This document shows positions 14,881 to 24,244 of a stretch of 39,242 bases of DNA, one piece after another. Numbering within the stretch: position 1 is the stretch's first letter; every line of letters starts with the position of its first letter. The notes beneath the pieces are model-generated. The model was not told the DNA's origin, searched no databases, and worked only from the letters and a program-made list of their open reading frames with translations. The DNA comes from Helicobacteraceae bacterium (GTDB lineage: Bacteria > Campylobacterota > Campylobacteria > Campylobacterales > Sulfurimonadaceae), in NCBI GenBank assembly GCA_021163845.1, contig JAGGTH010000039.1:1-39242 (forward strand). Reading direction: 5' to 3'. Position numbers and translations under genes: made by a program.

Positions 14881-15699
14881 TTAAGCTTTGTTATAAAAAT
14901 AATTCGTTGCCTCTACAAAACCATCAACACTTCCACAGTCAAAGCGCTTCCCTTTAAACTTATAGGCGATCACTTTTCCCTGTTTTGCTTGTTCTAAAAG
15001 GGCGTCTGTAATTTGCACTTCGCCCCCTTTTCCAGGTTTTGTTTCCCTGAGAATATCAAAGATATCGGGTGTTAAGATGTAGCGACCTATGATCGCGAGA
15101 TTCGATGGAGCATCTTTTGGATCAGGTTTTTCCACCATATTCTCTACTTGAACAATGTCTTCATCAATAAATTCCCCTGCGATCACTCCATATTTATTAG
15201 AGTCTTGGGGTGGGATCTCTTCAACGGCTACTATGGAGCACTGATATTTTTCATAAAGCTTGACCATCTGAAGAAGCACACCGTGCCCCTCGTGGTTATC
15301 ACACAGATCATCAGCTAATATCACTGCAAAAGGCTCATTTCCAATAAGTGTTTCACCGCTGAGTATCGCATGACCTAAACCTTTCATCTCCACTTGTCTC
15401 GTGTAAGAGAACGTACATCTGTTGATCACATCTCTGATCTCTGTGAGATAATGCTCTTTGGATGTTCCTTTGATCTGGTGTTCTAGCTCGTAGGAAACAT
15501 CAAAATGATCTTCAATTGCGCGTTTTCCTCTTCCTGTGACAATCGCCATCGTGCTCAAACCCGCATCGATCGCCTCCTCTACGCCGTATTGTAAAAGTGG
15601 TTTGGTGAGTACTGGGAGCATCTCTTTTGGGATCGCTTTGGTTGCAGGTAAAAAGCGTGTCCCATAACCAGCTGCAGGGAATAAACATTTTTTGATCAT
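14881..15699 (-). CDS. galU: UTP-glucose-1-phosphate uridylyltransferase
   Basis: Makes UDP-glucose from UTP and glucose-1-phosphate for LPS, capsule and glycan synthesis. The 272-residue protein has the nucleotide-binding signature GYGTRFLPATKAIPKEMLP (11-29), then FAVILADDLCD for metal binding and VEKPDP near position 168-173. Length fits the bacterial GalU family. It lies 57 bases beyond the addA stop and about 107 bases before rplM; no transferase genes are nearby to hint at the product glycan. Confidence 0.95.
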   Translation of the reverse strand: MIKKCLFPAAGYGTRFLPATKAIPKEMLPVLTKPLLQYGVEEAIDAGLSTMAIVTGRGKRAIEDHFDVSYELEHQIKGTSKEHYLTEIRDVINRCTFSYTRQVEMKGLGHAILSGETLIGNEPFAVILADDLCDNHEGHGVLLQMVKLYEKYQCSIVAVEEIPPQDSNKYGVIAGEFIDEDIVQVENMVEKPDPKDAPSNLAIIGRYILTPDIFDILRETKPGKGGEVQITDALLEQAKQGKVIAYKFKGKRFDCGSVDGFVEATNYFYNKA

Positions 15700-15756
15700 T
15701 TGTTGTCCTAAATAGTATTTGTCTATTGAATTGAGGGCGCTATTTTAGCATCTTTG

Positions 15757-18495
15757 TCATACTTTGACAATCTTGATCTCCTCTTTGAGAAGATAGCAGA
15801 TATAACCATCAACCTCTTGGGATGTAATCGCTCTAATCGCGTTTTTATAATAGTTCACCTGCTGGTGATGCTCCTCTTGAAAGTTTAGAGAACTTTTATA
15901 GTCGATCACTGTGTATTGCACGCTTGCAAAGAGCGATTGAGGATCTTGGATCTCTTTTTTGACAAGCAGATCGATATAGCGAAGATTCTTTTTATATTTG
16001 AGTGCTTTTTCTTTCATACACTCCCCATCCACCAAGTCTAAGAACTCTTGATTTTTCAAAAGCATCTCCACACGCAAGCAGATATCATCGATCTCTTCAC
16101 TACTCAAAAGTGCCCCATATCTGTTTAAAAGCATATCTTTTGCATTGGCAATACAGCGTAGCTCAAAAGAGCTGAGCATCTCTAATATATAGTGCAGACC
16201 AAGACCAAAATGGATAGCACTCAGATCTTCCTCTTGCTCCTTTGCAAGTTCTAGGATGTCACTTTGTGTACCATAGTAAAGTGACTTGTATTGCAAGCTA
16301 GTTTGGGCGCGAGACGCCTCCTCAAGGCTGGGTTTACATACAAGTTTTCCCCTTGCTTTGGGTGTGAGCTCTAAAAGTTCAAAGGCAGAGTCTTTGGATT
16401 TGAGCAAGACAAAAAGGTTCTCCCTTGCGCGAGTAAAGGCAACATAGAGTGCATTGAGGTTATCCTCACGTGTGAGTTTTTTCTCTTTAGCAAGCGCATT
16501 CTCATAAGGCTTATCAAGAAGATCTCTCCCTTTGATACGCAAATATATCCCCTCTAACTCAATCCCATCGTACTCATAGATAATAGTGTCACGCGCAGGG
16601 GGAGCTTTTTTGAGTCTATCAAGCACTATAACGTGCTCATATTCAAGCCCTTTGGATTTGTGGATCGTAAGCACTCTCACACCTCTTAGATCCGATGCTG
16701 CACCGCTAAGGTCTAAGCGCTCATACTCAAATAACAAGGCTTCAATATCAGGATAAACACGTAGTGCGTCCAAGAAACGTATAAGATGAAACTCATCACT
16801 AAAGAGTTCATAACGCTCTATTGCATACTTGACTACATCCACAAGGAGCAAACTGTTTATATCTAGAAGTGCTAAAGGCTCAAGTTCTTGTTGGATGAGT
16901 GCAAAGAAATTGTAGCGATAGATATCCTCTTTAAAATATTGGTATTTGAGATACTCTAGCACCGCTTTGACACTTTGTTGATGGATAAGCTTGGTGGTTG
17001 TCTCAGTTACCACTTCGATCTTTTCATTCTCCAGAGCATTCTTGATCTCTTCACCATCGCCATTTGTCGCACACAGTATCGCTATTTCATTGATATCTGC
17101 CCCAAGATCTAGGAGTCTTTGAACTTGCGTTACACAGCACTCAAGAAGTGTGTCACAAGCGATTACTTCGACGTAGCCGCCTTGTGCTTCTTCTCTTGTT
17201 TTTTGTGGAAGATAATTTGTTATCTTATTCTCAAAGGTTCGATTGACAAACTCTATCACCTCTCTTTGGGAGCGGTAGTTTGTCAAAAGAGGTTCTACGC
17301 GCGTATGATTCTCAGATGCCACTTTAGCAAACAAGGCACTCACACCCCCACGAAAGCGATAGATAGATTGTTTTACATCCCCTACAAAAAAGAAACTCCC
17401 TTCTTCATTGACACCATTTCCAGAGACTATCTCAGTGATAAGTGGTTTTAAGATCTCATATTGCACAATACTTGTATCTTGAAACTCATCGAGCAAAATA
17501 TGCTCAATCTGTGCATCGAGACGAAAATATAAAAATTCACTATCGATGCGTTCCTTTAAGAGATAATACACAAGCATCGTCACATCATTAAAACTAAGCT
17601 CGCTATCATCCATATAGAGCGCTTTTTTTGATTTTTCATAGATATCTACAAGCTCTTTTAAGGCATAAAAAAAGTTCTGTTCACGTGCACGATATTGATT
17701 TTTGATCGCCTCTTGGATACGAGTGAGATATCGATCCATCTCAGGGGTATAGCACTTGGAATAGGTACGATAATTAAGCGTTTCTTTGCCCACCCAACTC
17801 TTTGCACAAAGCTCTTCAAAACTCTCTACATCCATACTCTTTTTGGCAGTCGCAGATGCTGCCTCGCATCCATTGACAAGTGCTTGCAACTCTTTGAGAT
17901 TTGCAAGAGCTTCCTCTTCATACAGAAAACTTTTTTGCTTGCTAAAAGCTATCGTTGAGAGTTCATGTTTTTTCGTATAAAGTGCATCTAGAAGGAAAAA
18001 GATGCTCTCAAGTCTCTTGCTTGATTCTAAAGAGAGTTGCAAGAGTATCTCCATTTTTCCAGCGACCGCGACCTCTTTTAAAAAGCGAGAGAGAAGCTTT
18101 CTCTCATGCTGTGAACTTTGTGTCGTAAAATCTGGCATCAAGGAGGTATAGAGTGAAAATTTACGAAGTATTTGGGTAAAGAACTTATCGATCGTCATGA
18201 TCTTAGTATTGGCATTTAAGAACTCTGAGAGGATCTTATCTCTTTGAGAAAGAAGCTCTGCTTTAGAGAGCCCAGTCACCTCAGAGATCACATCCAACTC
18301 CCCACGACTCTCAAGTGCTTCGAGTGTCGCGACGATACGCTCTTGCATCTCGTAAGCTGCTTTATTAGTAAAAGTAAGTGCGAGGATCTTACTCGGATGT
18401 GCCCCTAAAAAAAGGAGACTCAAATAACGCACCACCAACATAAAAGTTTTCCCGCTACCCGCACTCGCTTCGTAGGCTAAATTTTTCTCTAACAT
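15757..18495 (-). CDS. addA: AddA/RecB-like UvrD-type helicase-nuclease
   Basis: A 912-residue superfamily 1A helicase that, with the neighbouring AddB-like protein, should process double-strand DNA ends for RecA. Walker A is ASAGSGKT (10-17). Next come LALTFTNKAAYEM, the Walker B region LLDEFQDTS, GDVKQSIYRFRGG, LTNYRS, TIHKSKGLEYEH and the motif VI segment YVAFTRARENL. A C-terminal PD-(D/E)XK nuclease is suggested by YIDLLVKKE followed by VIDYKSS. I start at ATG 18495: it follows the addB stop by one base with AAGGG upstream, and brings Walker A near the N-terminus. A longer frame to 18579 would overlap addB by over 80 bases and adds nothing recognisable. Confidence 0.9.
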   Translation of the reverse strand: MLEKNLAYEASAGSGKTFMLVVRYLSLLFLGAHPSKILALTFTNKAAYEMQERIVATLEALESRGELDVISEVTGLSKAELLSQRDKILSEFLNANTKIMTIDKFFTQILRKFSLYTSLMPDFTTQSSQHERKLLSRFLKEVAVAGKMEILLQLSLESSKRLESIFFLLDALYTKKHELSTIAFSKQKSFLYEEEALANLKELQALVNGCEAASATAKKSMDVESFEELCAKSWVGKETLNYRTYSKCYTPEMDRYLTRIQEAIKNQYRAREQNFFYALKELVDIYEKSKKALYMDDSELSFNDVTMLVYYLLKERIDSEFLYFRLDAQIEHILLDEFQDTSIVQYEILKPLITEIVSGNGVNEEGSFFFVGDVKQSIYRFRGGVSALFAKVASENHTRVEPLLTNYRSQREVIEFVNRTFENKITNYLPQKTREEAQGGYVEVIACDTLLECCVTQVQRLLDLGADINEIAILCATNGDGEEIKNALENEKIEVVTETTTKLIHQQSVKAVLEYLKYQYFKEDIYRYNFFALIQQELEPLALLDINSLLLVDVVKYAIERYELFSDEFHLIRFLDALRVYPDIEALLFEYERLDLSGAASDLRGVRVLTIHKSKGLEYEHVIVLDRLKKAPPARDTIIYEYDGIELEGIYLRIKGRDLLDKPYENALAKEKKLTREDNLNALYVAFTRARENLFVLLKSKDSAFELLELTPKARGKLVCKPSLEEASRAQTSLQYKSLYYGTQSDILELAKEQEEDLSAIHFGLGLHYILEMLSSFELRCIANAKDMLLNRYGALLSSEEIDDICLRVEMLLKNQEFLDLVDGECMKEKALKYKKNLRYIDLLVKKEIQDPQSLFASVQYTVIDYKSSLNFQEEHHQQVNYYKNAIRAITSQEVDGYICYLLKEEIKIVKV

Positions 18496-18496
18496 C

Positions 18497-20842
18497 CTAA
18501 GCCCTTCCACAAAGCGTTGCAAACTCACAGTAGCTACAGGTTTTGAGATCTTCACACTGAGTAAACTCAAAACTCTCATGCATCAAGAGGTCTTTGATAT
18601 TGGATTCTAACACAGCAAGCTTCTCATTTAAAAAGCTCTCAGGAACGATTTTTAAACTTTTAAGATCATAATAGGCACACGAGACTGCGTTGCCAATATT
18701 ATGCGCTAAGAGATAATAAAATTCGAGTTGAAAATCGGTAGCCTCATGGAGATTTTTCTCTGTATAGAGTGGATAAGAACCCGTCTTATAATCTAAGACT
18801 AAAAGTTCCTCTCCTCGCTTATCGATTCTATCAATCTGACCTGTGAGAGTGAGCCCTGCAAATTCATACTCATAGCTTTGCTCACATCCCAACACTTCCC
18901 AGCCCTCATCAAAACGTTTGATCTCATGCTCACAAAAGGGGCGAAGTGATTTTTTATAAAGGGCTATTTGGTATTTTTCTAGTTCACTTTTTCCACATAC
19001 TAGATCTAAAGATCGTTCTAGCTCTTTGCTGAGATCTTCATAGCTTGAAAAGCTTTGCTTGTTTGTATAAAGAATACGCAGTGCTTCGTGTATACTCGTA
19101 CCGATCTCCCACTCTTGAGGCATATCTTTTGGGATCTCATGATCGCGAAGTGAAAGAATATAGCGATAATAGAACTTTCGTCTACACTCTAAAAAGGTTT
19201 TGAGCTTGGTTGCGGAGAGTTTTTTCTCTCTAAAATTATACGCTGCAACTACCTCTTGCTCCTCTTTTTTTATTCTTTTATGCGGAGTAAAAAGAAGATG
19301 CGCATAGGTATGCTCTTCATATCTATTCTTTGGCTCAATGCCGAGCTGTTTTAAAAAGCGTGAGGGGGCACTTTGCTGTGAAGCGACAAAACATATCGCA
19401 GCTTCTTTTGCGTTTCTCAAAAGAAGCTCATAGTAATGTTTTTGCAAGTTCTCTCTATCTGCCATGGTTGGAAGTTTTGCATTTTCTCGGATCTGTGTAT
19501 TTAAAAACATATCTTTTTGGCTTTTTTTTGGGACATTATTGTCACTAAAGTCTACAATAACAACTCCATCAAACTGTACAGCCCTCGTTTCAAGCACTCC
19601 AATGACGGTGATTTTTCCACCTCGTACATCATCTATTGTTCTGCCACTCAAGCGTTGCAAAAAGAGATGAAGTAAGGATTTGACACGCATATTTTGCATA
19701 AAAGGGAGAATCGTTTTAAAATGAAAGATCTCCTCTTCATAGATCTTTCGCTCTTGTTTACTTGCAATAGACTCGCTAAAACTGCTCATAATCGCTAAGA
19801 AATCTACATCCCAAGCCTCTTTTTTATAAAGAGGGAAAAACGCTTGATAATACTCATCTCCAAGCCTTTGAAGACGTGCAAGATTCTCTTTGGAATCATT
19901 TTCGATCGCTTGAGATGAGGCATGCAATTTTTGATAGATCTGCGTTGTTGCAAAAGATTCCCCCATCGCAAAGTTAAAGTTAGACTCTGTATCAAAACTT
20001 TTAAGTGTTTGTGCAAACTGTTCATCTGGAAGGATCACGGCTAGCTTGTGGGGAGCGTAACCTTTTTGTATAAACTCATAGATCTTGTGCTTGATAAATG
20101 CTACTTGCAACAAAGATTCACTCAGTGATTCACACTCAATGAGAGTCTCTTTTGTGAGAGATTTTTGCTCCAATATTTCGCTTGAATTGAGTGAGAGTTT
20201 GTAGTGAAAATTTGACATAAGATCAAAACCAAGCGCGCGAAACCTCTCTTGCATCTTTGCATTAAAACGTGTTGTCGCTAAAGATATCTCAACACTGCTA
20301 TACTCACTACATCTTTGGAGAATCTCTACCTCAAAATTAGTGAGATGCCCTACCACATGAAGTAAAATTTTAGGATGTGAATGAAGATACTCATAATTAA
20401 AAATATATTGCTTGGGAAGAAAGATTCTATCAAGTACCTTTCTCTCTTGGCAAAGTGCTTCGTAACGTTTATAGAGCTCTTGAAGAATAAGAATATGCTC
20501 CTCGTATTCTGCATACATATCTGCGGTATCTAGTAAAGAGATATCATACATCTCTGCACTGAGCTCTTCGAAAAATTTAAAAATATAACTTGCATTTTTT
20601 GTAAAAGTAAAAAAGTTTCGCTCTATTTGAAGTTTTGCGAAATTGGCAAAATCGGATGCTTCTAAAAGAAGAAGAACACGCGTATCATCATCTATATATT
20701 TCGTTTGTGGCACTATACAAAGTTTTGAAAGAAATTCAGACATTGTGATATAGTTTGGGAGGAAGAGTGTCTCTTCTTGGATTTGAAGTTGCTCATGACG
20801 TATAGCACGAGCAGAGGGAAGAATAATAGTTTGTGTATTCAT
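18497..20842 (-). CDS. addB: AddB-like PD-(D/E)XK exonuclease subunit
   Basis: A 781-residue partner of AddA in end resection. The C-terminal nuclease has GQIDRIDKRGEELLVLDYKTG, giving the Asp...Asp-Tyr-Lys catalytic pattern. An iron-sulfur cluster staple is indicated by one cysteine in LECRRKFYYRY ahead of the nuclease and three in the terminal CEDLKTCSYCEFATLCGRA. The N-terminal part is a degenerate helicase-like region with poor Walker motifs, as in other AddB proteins. It lies 9 bases after fixH, so addBA may be transcribed with the cco cluster. A RexB-type name would be equally acceptable. Confidence 0.87.
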   Translation of the reverse strand: MNTQTIILPSARAIRHEQLQIQEETLFLPNYITMSEFLSKLCIVPQTKYIDDDTRVLLLLEASDFANFAKLQIERNFFTFTKNASYIFKFFEELSAEMYDISLLDTADMYAEYEEHILILQELYKRYEALCQERKVLDRIFLPKQYIFNYEYLHSHPKILLHVVGHLTNFEVEILQRCSEYSSVEISLATTRFNAKMQERFRALGFDLMSNFHYKLSLNSSEILEQKSLTKETLIECESLSESLLQVAFIKHKIYEFIQKGYAPHKLAVILPDEQFAQTLKSFDTESNFNFAMGESFATTQIYQKLHASSQAIENDSKENLARLQRLGDEYYQAFFPLYKKEAWDVDFLAIMSSFSESIASKQERKIYEEEIFHFKTILPFMQNMRVKSLLHLFLQRLSGRTIDDVRGGKITVIGVLETRAVQFDGVVIVDFSDNNVPKKSQKDMFLNTQIRENAKLPTMADRENLQKHYYELLLRNAKEAAICFVASQQSAPSRFLKQLGIEPKNRYEEHTYAHLLFTPHKRIKKEEQEVVAAYNFREKKLSATKLKTFLECRRKFYYRYILSLRDHEIPKDMPQEWEIGTSIHEALRILYTNKQSFSSYEDLSKELERSLDLVCGKSELEKYQIALYKKSLRPFCEHEIKRFDEGWEVLGCEQSYEYEFAGLTLTGQIDRIDKRGEELLVLDYKTGSYPLYTEKNLHEATDFQLEFYYLLAHNIGNAVSCAYYDLKSLKIVPESFLNEKLAVLESNIKDLLMHESFEFTQCEDLKTCSYCEFATLCGRA

Positions 20843-20851
20843 ATACAGGAC

Positions 20852-21358
20852 TTAATATTCCTGTATATCTTTATAGCGTGTATCTGCTTTAAAATTATAA
20901 AATCGACTTAGATCATCGATATCAATTTTCGCCATTATATCCCATCTTCCCTCTTGTGGAAGCTTGATCGAGGAGAAAGTGTAAACTCCATTTTCTTCAG
21001 TAGGTGCACTAAATTCTTGATCATGCTTATGATTATTTGGTCTCGTTACAACCACTTTTATCCGCGCGTTTTCTACGGGATTTCCCTTAATATCTGTGAG
21101 TTTATACTTCAAAGTCGTATTCTCTGAAGATATCCCTTGATTGATATATTCAATTTTATATTTATTATCAAATGCTATCTGCGACTCTATTAGTTCATTT
21201 GCTGTAGCATCTGCTTGATGATAATTCATCATATACGTGTCACTTGCCTCTACAGGCATCTTACTTGTCACTATAATTGTCGCAACACATGCACCAAAGA
21301 TAAACAGAATGGACGCACCAATTGCATAGGGCCAAGCTCTTCCACTACTTAGATTCAT
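20852..21358 (-). CDS. fixH: FixH-family protein
   Basis: A 168-residue membrane-anchored protein: one transmembrane helix (about 11-31) and a periplasmic beta-sandwich with KYKLTDIKGNPVENARIKVVV and GRWDIMAKI, as in FixH/YtkA-like domains. FixH proteins are linked to cbb3 oxidase assembly, perhaps copper delivery (established association; mechanism uncertain). The start overlaps the end of the upstream TPM-like gene by 14 bases. Context at the end of the ccoNOQP cluster agrees well with this call. Confidence 0.83.
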   Translation of the reverse strand: MNLSSGRAWPYAIGASILFIFGACVATIIVTSKMPVEASDTYMMNYHQADATANELIESQIAFDNKYKIEYINQGISSENTTLKYKLTDIKGNPVENARIKVVVTRPNNHKHDQEFSAPTEENGVYTFSSIKLPQEGRWDIMAKIDIDDLSRFYNFKADTRYKDIQEY

Positions 21359-22049
21359 TTTTTTGCCTTCTTAGGTAAAGTTTTCTTTTGATATAAAGAA
21401 ATATACCATAAATTATCATTCCATAAAACAACAACTTCACAATGAAAATACTATATTTATTTGCATTTCCTGCAGCATTTTCAAGAACCACACCTTTAGT
21501 GTCTGCAATCTGCTCTGCAATATCAACGTATCCGTTATACATCGAACCTGAATACTTCCCTATCTGCTGGTTATCTTTTGCTTTTTGTGCTAATAGTGGC
21601 AAGATAGTCCCACCTGACGAGCTTGCTATCTCTTTAAAACTTGCAAAACTATCACTATAAAAAAGTGCCATAATAAATGCTTGTAGACTGGAAGCAACGG
21701 GACTTAGTACCTGTTTTTTATCAAAATATTCATATAAAGAAGTATCATTTGCCAAAATATCAACTTTTGAATCAAGCTCTGCAAAAGTCAATAATATTGT
21801 TGGCTCTTTCATTTCAGCGATAAGCTCTTTTTCGTACTCTACGATACTTTTACCTTCTGGTAATTGACGAAGCATCACAAGGCGAAGAGATATACCTGTT
21901 TTTTGATACAGTTCTAAACCTAACTTCTCCACTTGAGTTGTAAAGTCTGGATTATGAACAACATCATCTTTATATAAATACGAAGCGACCAAAGTTGTTT
22001 GAAAAAATAAAATGAGGATGAGGGCCGCAAGCCCTCGTGAAAGTCTCAA
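21345..22049 (-). CDS. TPM-domain-like membrane protein in the cco cluster
   Basis: A 234-residue protein with an N-terminal hydrophobic signal segment (about 7-23), a central soluble domain and one C-terminal transmembrane helix (about 205-222) followed by a basic tail. The soluble part (LGLELYQKTGISLRLVMLRQ, then EPTILLTFAELDSKVDIL) resembles TPM/YgcG-type periplasmic domains: 'tG....v.....' followed by 'i.l......k..i'. The start is TTG at 22049, preceded by GGGGAG; no ATG is available nearby. The ribosome binding site immediately follows the stop of the 29-codon gene upstream. A role in cbb3 oxidase assembly is inferred from position only. Confidence 0.66.
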   Translation of the reverse strand: MRLSRGLAALILILFFQTTLVASYLYKDDVVHNPDFTTQVEKLGLELYQKTGISLRLVMLRQLPEGKSIVEYEKELIAEMKEPTILLTFAELDSKVDILANDTSLYEYFDKKQVLSPVASSLQAFIMALFYSDSFASFKEIASSSGGTILPLLAQKAKDNQQIGKYSGSMYNGYVDIAEQIADTKGVVLENAAGNANKYSIFIVKLLFYGMIIYGIFLYIKRKLYLRRQKNESK

Positions 22050-22060
22050 AGAAACTCCCC

Positions 22061-22150
22061 TTAACCGATAAAAAGGTGATTAGGTGTTACCACCGCGTAA
22101 AGTGTATATGCAGCCATAACTACAAGGCCCCAAGAAATAATTTTTTCCAT
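22061..22150 (-). CDS. 29-residue single-helix membrane protein in the cco cluster
   Basis: A very short gene between the DUF4006 and TPM-like genes. It starts at ATG 22150, with AAAGGA eight bases upstream, and stops at TAA 22061-22063. The product begins MEKIISWGLVVMAAYTLYAV and ends TPNHLFIG, so nearly all of it is one hydrophobic helix. It fills an otherwise unexplained 111-base gap in a densely packed operon, and its stop joins directly to the GGGGAG of the next gene. It could be an extra small subunit or assembly factor of the cbb3 oxidase, comparable in kind to CcoS, CcoQ or CcoM, but no homology is claimed. Confidence 0.65.
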   Translation of the reverse strand: MEKIISWGLVVMAAYTLYAVVTPNHLFIG

Positions 22151-22160
22151 AATATATCCT

Positions 22161-22373
22161 TTACTTCACATCAACTAGATGTTTTTTTGCACTTTCAGTG
22201 TCAAACATTCTAATTGAGCTTTCATCTTTTATCTCATAAAAGTTAGTTGCACTTGCATTTTGCACATTTATTCCCCAGATAGTTAAACCTACGAGAATAC
22301 TGAGCAAAAGGACAGTTGCAATCAACATACCTGTTATACCATCAAGAACAAATACGCCTCTATTTTCATTCAT
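22161..22373 (-). CDS. DUF4006 family small membrane protein
   Basis: A 70-residue protein with one transmembrane helix (about 13-35: MLIATVLLLSILVGLTIWGI). I start at ATG 22373 because AAGGAG lies a few bases upstream and the product begins MNENRGVFVLDGITG, the DUF4006-like opening. A longer in-frame start at 22415 would add 14 residues overlapping ccoP. DUF4006 genes occur next to ccoP in Campylobacterota. Function is not established, but position suggests part of cbb3 oxidase assembly or structure. Confidence 0.8.
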   Translation of the reverse strand: MNENRGVFVLDGITGMLIATVLLLSILVGLTIWGINVQNASATNFYEIKDESSIRMFDTESAKKHLVDVK

Positions 22374-22383
22374 ACCTGTCTCC

Positions 22384-23310
22384 TTACTTACTGCTAATGC
22401 TTGTAATATAAGCACCTACAGCTTCTTTTTGCTTGTCGTTAAGTTTATCAAACTTAGGCATAGCACCGATCGCGCCTTTTTTACCATGGTTAAGAACATT
22501 TACAACAAGCTCTGGAGTGAACTCAGCAATATTAGGAGCTACATACTCCATCCCTTTGCCATCAGCACCGTGACATGAAGCACATACGCCTTCAAATACA
22601 TCTGCACCAGCGCCAGTCATACCATTCGCAACATATTTAGACACGAGATCTATTTCCGCATCCGTAATCATCTCATTCGTATTTGCGTTAAAGAGTCCGT
22701 TACGATCTGGCATTGGCATCTCTGTACCTAAAAGATGATTATTTGCGCCATTGATAATCGCATGTTTTACAACTTTTTCTTCCAGTCTTACGTTAAGATT
22801 AGCAGCTTTTCCATCAATTCCATCAGCTTGAAGTCCATGACAAACTTTACACTCAGCCAAGAATACTGATTCACCCATATCTACAAGTCTCTCACCAGTA
22901 ATATCAGCATATTTTGCTTCAAATTTCTCGTTGTGAGCTTTTGTATCTTCATTGTATTCACCAATTTGTGAATATGCATTGACTGGATAACCGATTGTGA
23001 AGTACCACATACCCCAAATCATTGTTCCCAGAAACATAATAGCCCAACCCATCGGTACGCTATTTTTATACTCGCCTATGCCGTCCCAGCTATGATCTAC
23101 CAATTCACCATCAGCAGTATCTGTTTGCATTTGACGTACATATTTGATGACAACAAACACAGTAATAATTACAAGTGCAACAGCACCTGCAACCGCTAAC
23201 ATGTTTACGATATCATCATTTAAACCACCTTCGGAACCTCCAACAGACAAATATGTTAGAAGTAACATAACAGCAGCAAAGATAATTCCCCAAAGATAAA
23301 GCTTATTCAT
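22384..23310 (-). CDS. ccoP: cbb3-type cytochrome c oxidase subunit III (di-haem)
   Basis: A 308-residue subunit that accepts electrons from soluble cytochrome c and passes them to CcoO. It has two N-terminal transmembrane helices (about 5-22 and 36-56), and a third hydrophobic stretch at 88-106 in the N-terminal FixP-like region. Two haem c sites, CKVCH (154-158) and CASCH (243-247), follow in the periplasmic part, with methionine ligand candidates in EMPMPD (198-202) and GAMPKF. It is the fourth gene of ccoN-O-Q-P, 9 bases after ccoQ, with a clear GGAGA before the ATG. Confidence 0.96.
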   Translation of the reverse strand: MNKLYLWGIIFAAVMLLLTYLSVGGSEGGLNDDIVNMLAVAGAVALVIITVFVVIKYVRQMQTDTADGELVDHSWDGIGEYKNSVPMGWAIMFLGTMIWGMWYFTIGYPVNAYSQIGEYNEDTKAHNEKFEAKYADITGERLVDMGESVFLAECKVCHGLQADGIDGKAANLNVRLEEKVVKHAIINGANNHLLGTEMPMPDRNGLFNANTNEMITDAEIDLVSKYVANGMTGAGADVFEGVCASCHGADGKGMEYVAPNIAEFTPELVVNVLNHGKKGAIGAMPKFDKLNDKQKEAVGAYITSISSK

Positions 23311-23319
23311 ATATCTCTC

Positions 23320-23523
23320 CTATTTCTCTTTATCGTCTGATACCGCTGATACAGGAGTATCAGTGATATCATCTTTTAGCGCCATATTGCTATAATCTTC
23401 ATAATCATGACCATCAGCATCTTTCTTTTTTGAATACAAATGATAAATATACCCATAAAGTACCACTACTAAAGTAGCAGTTAATGCAAAATACCCATAA
23501 GCTTGTAATTCAGCAATATCCAC
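23320..23523 (-). CDS. ccoQ: cbb3-type cytochrome c oxidase subunit IV
   Basis: A 67-residue small subunit with one transmembrane helix (about 9-31), then a charged tail (YSKKKDADGHDYEDYSNM). CcoQ helps stabilise the CcoP-CcoNO complex (established for proteobacteria). It sits between ccoO and ccoP, 9-13 bases from each. Slightly longer than the 50-60 residues common in Proteobacteria but normal for Campylobacterota. Confidence 0.9.
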   Translation of the reverse strand: MDIAELQAYGYFALTATLVVVLYGYIYHLYSKKKDADGHDYEDYSNMALKDDITDTPVSAVSDDKEK

Positions 23524-23536
23524 TTTAAAACCTTTA

Positions 23537-24229
23537 CTATTTCAGACTATTCATATATGCAATAATAGCTACTATCTCAGGGATCTCACCACGAGCTACT
23601 GCATCTTTGACATCTTGATCTTTCATATCAGCTACTATCTCTTTTGCTTCTGCTAAAGCTAATGCCCTAGCTTCTGCAAGATTTTTACCCATTTTTACAA
23701 TTTTTGTTGAACCGTCTTTCATAGGAACTGGTTCATTATAAGGTACAGAGAATGCATTTGCAACTGTTAATTGCTCTGCATAAGCAGTATCAACATCAGC
23801 ATTATTTGTAAACATCCATTTATATGCTGGCATAATAGAACCAGGTACTACAGATGCTGGGTCTTTCATATGGTTTTCATGCCAGTCAGTTGTACGGTAG
23901 TTTCCTACACGCATCAAGTCTGGACCAGTTCTTTTAGAACCCCAAAGAAAAGGACGATCATACGCGTACTCACCACTTAAAGAGTAGTGACCATAACGAT
24001 CAGTCTCTGATTTAAATGGGCGCACTAACTGTGAGTGACAAGCATTACAGCTGTTTTTAATATAAACGTGACGACCCGCTAATTCTAAAGTAGAATATGG
24101 AGCAGTTCCGATTACAGGACGAGATGCTTGAGCAAAGTTTGGAAGAATTTCAATCAAACCTGCAAACGCAATTGTTACAAATACACCTACCGCAAAAAAG
24201 AACGGATGTTTTTCTAACCAATGAAACAT
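23537..24229 (-). CDS. ccoO: cbb3-type cytochrome c oxidase subunit II (mono-haem)
   Basis: A 230-residue subunit anchored by one transmembrane helix (about 11-30). A haem c site, CNACHSQ, is at 61-67 and the axial methionine lies in PGSIMPAY. The opening FHWLEKHPFFFAVGVF and the ELAGRHVYIKNSCNACHSQ context are standard for CcoO. It transfers electrons from CcoP to the haem-copper centre of CcoN. It starts 15 bases after ccoN. Confidence 0.97.
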   Translation of the reverse strand: MFHWLEKHPFFFAVGVFVTIAFAGLIEILPNFAQASRPVIGTAPYSTLELAGRHVYIKNSCNACHSQLVRPFKSETDRYGHYSLSGEYAYDRPFLWGSKRTGPDLMRVGNYRTTDWHENHMKDPASVVPGSIMPAYKWMFTNNADVDTAYAEQLTVANAFSVPYNEPVPMKDGSTKIVKMGKNLAEARALALAEAKEIVADMKDQDVKDAVARGEIPEIVAIIAYMNSLK

Positions 24230-24244
24230 ATTTTATCCTTTCTA

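Noticed and set aside
18496-18579. N-terminal extension of addA into addB
   Set aside because: It overlaps addB by more than 80 bases; the ATG at 18495 has a good ribosome binding site and the expected distance to Walker A.
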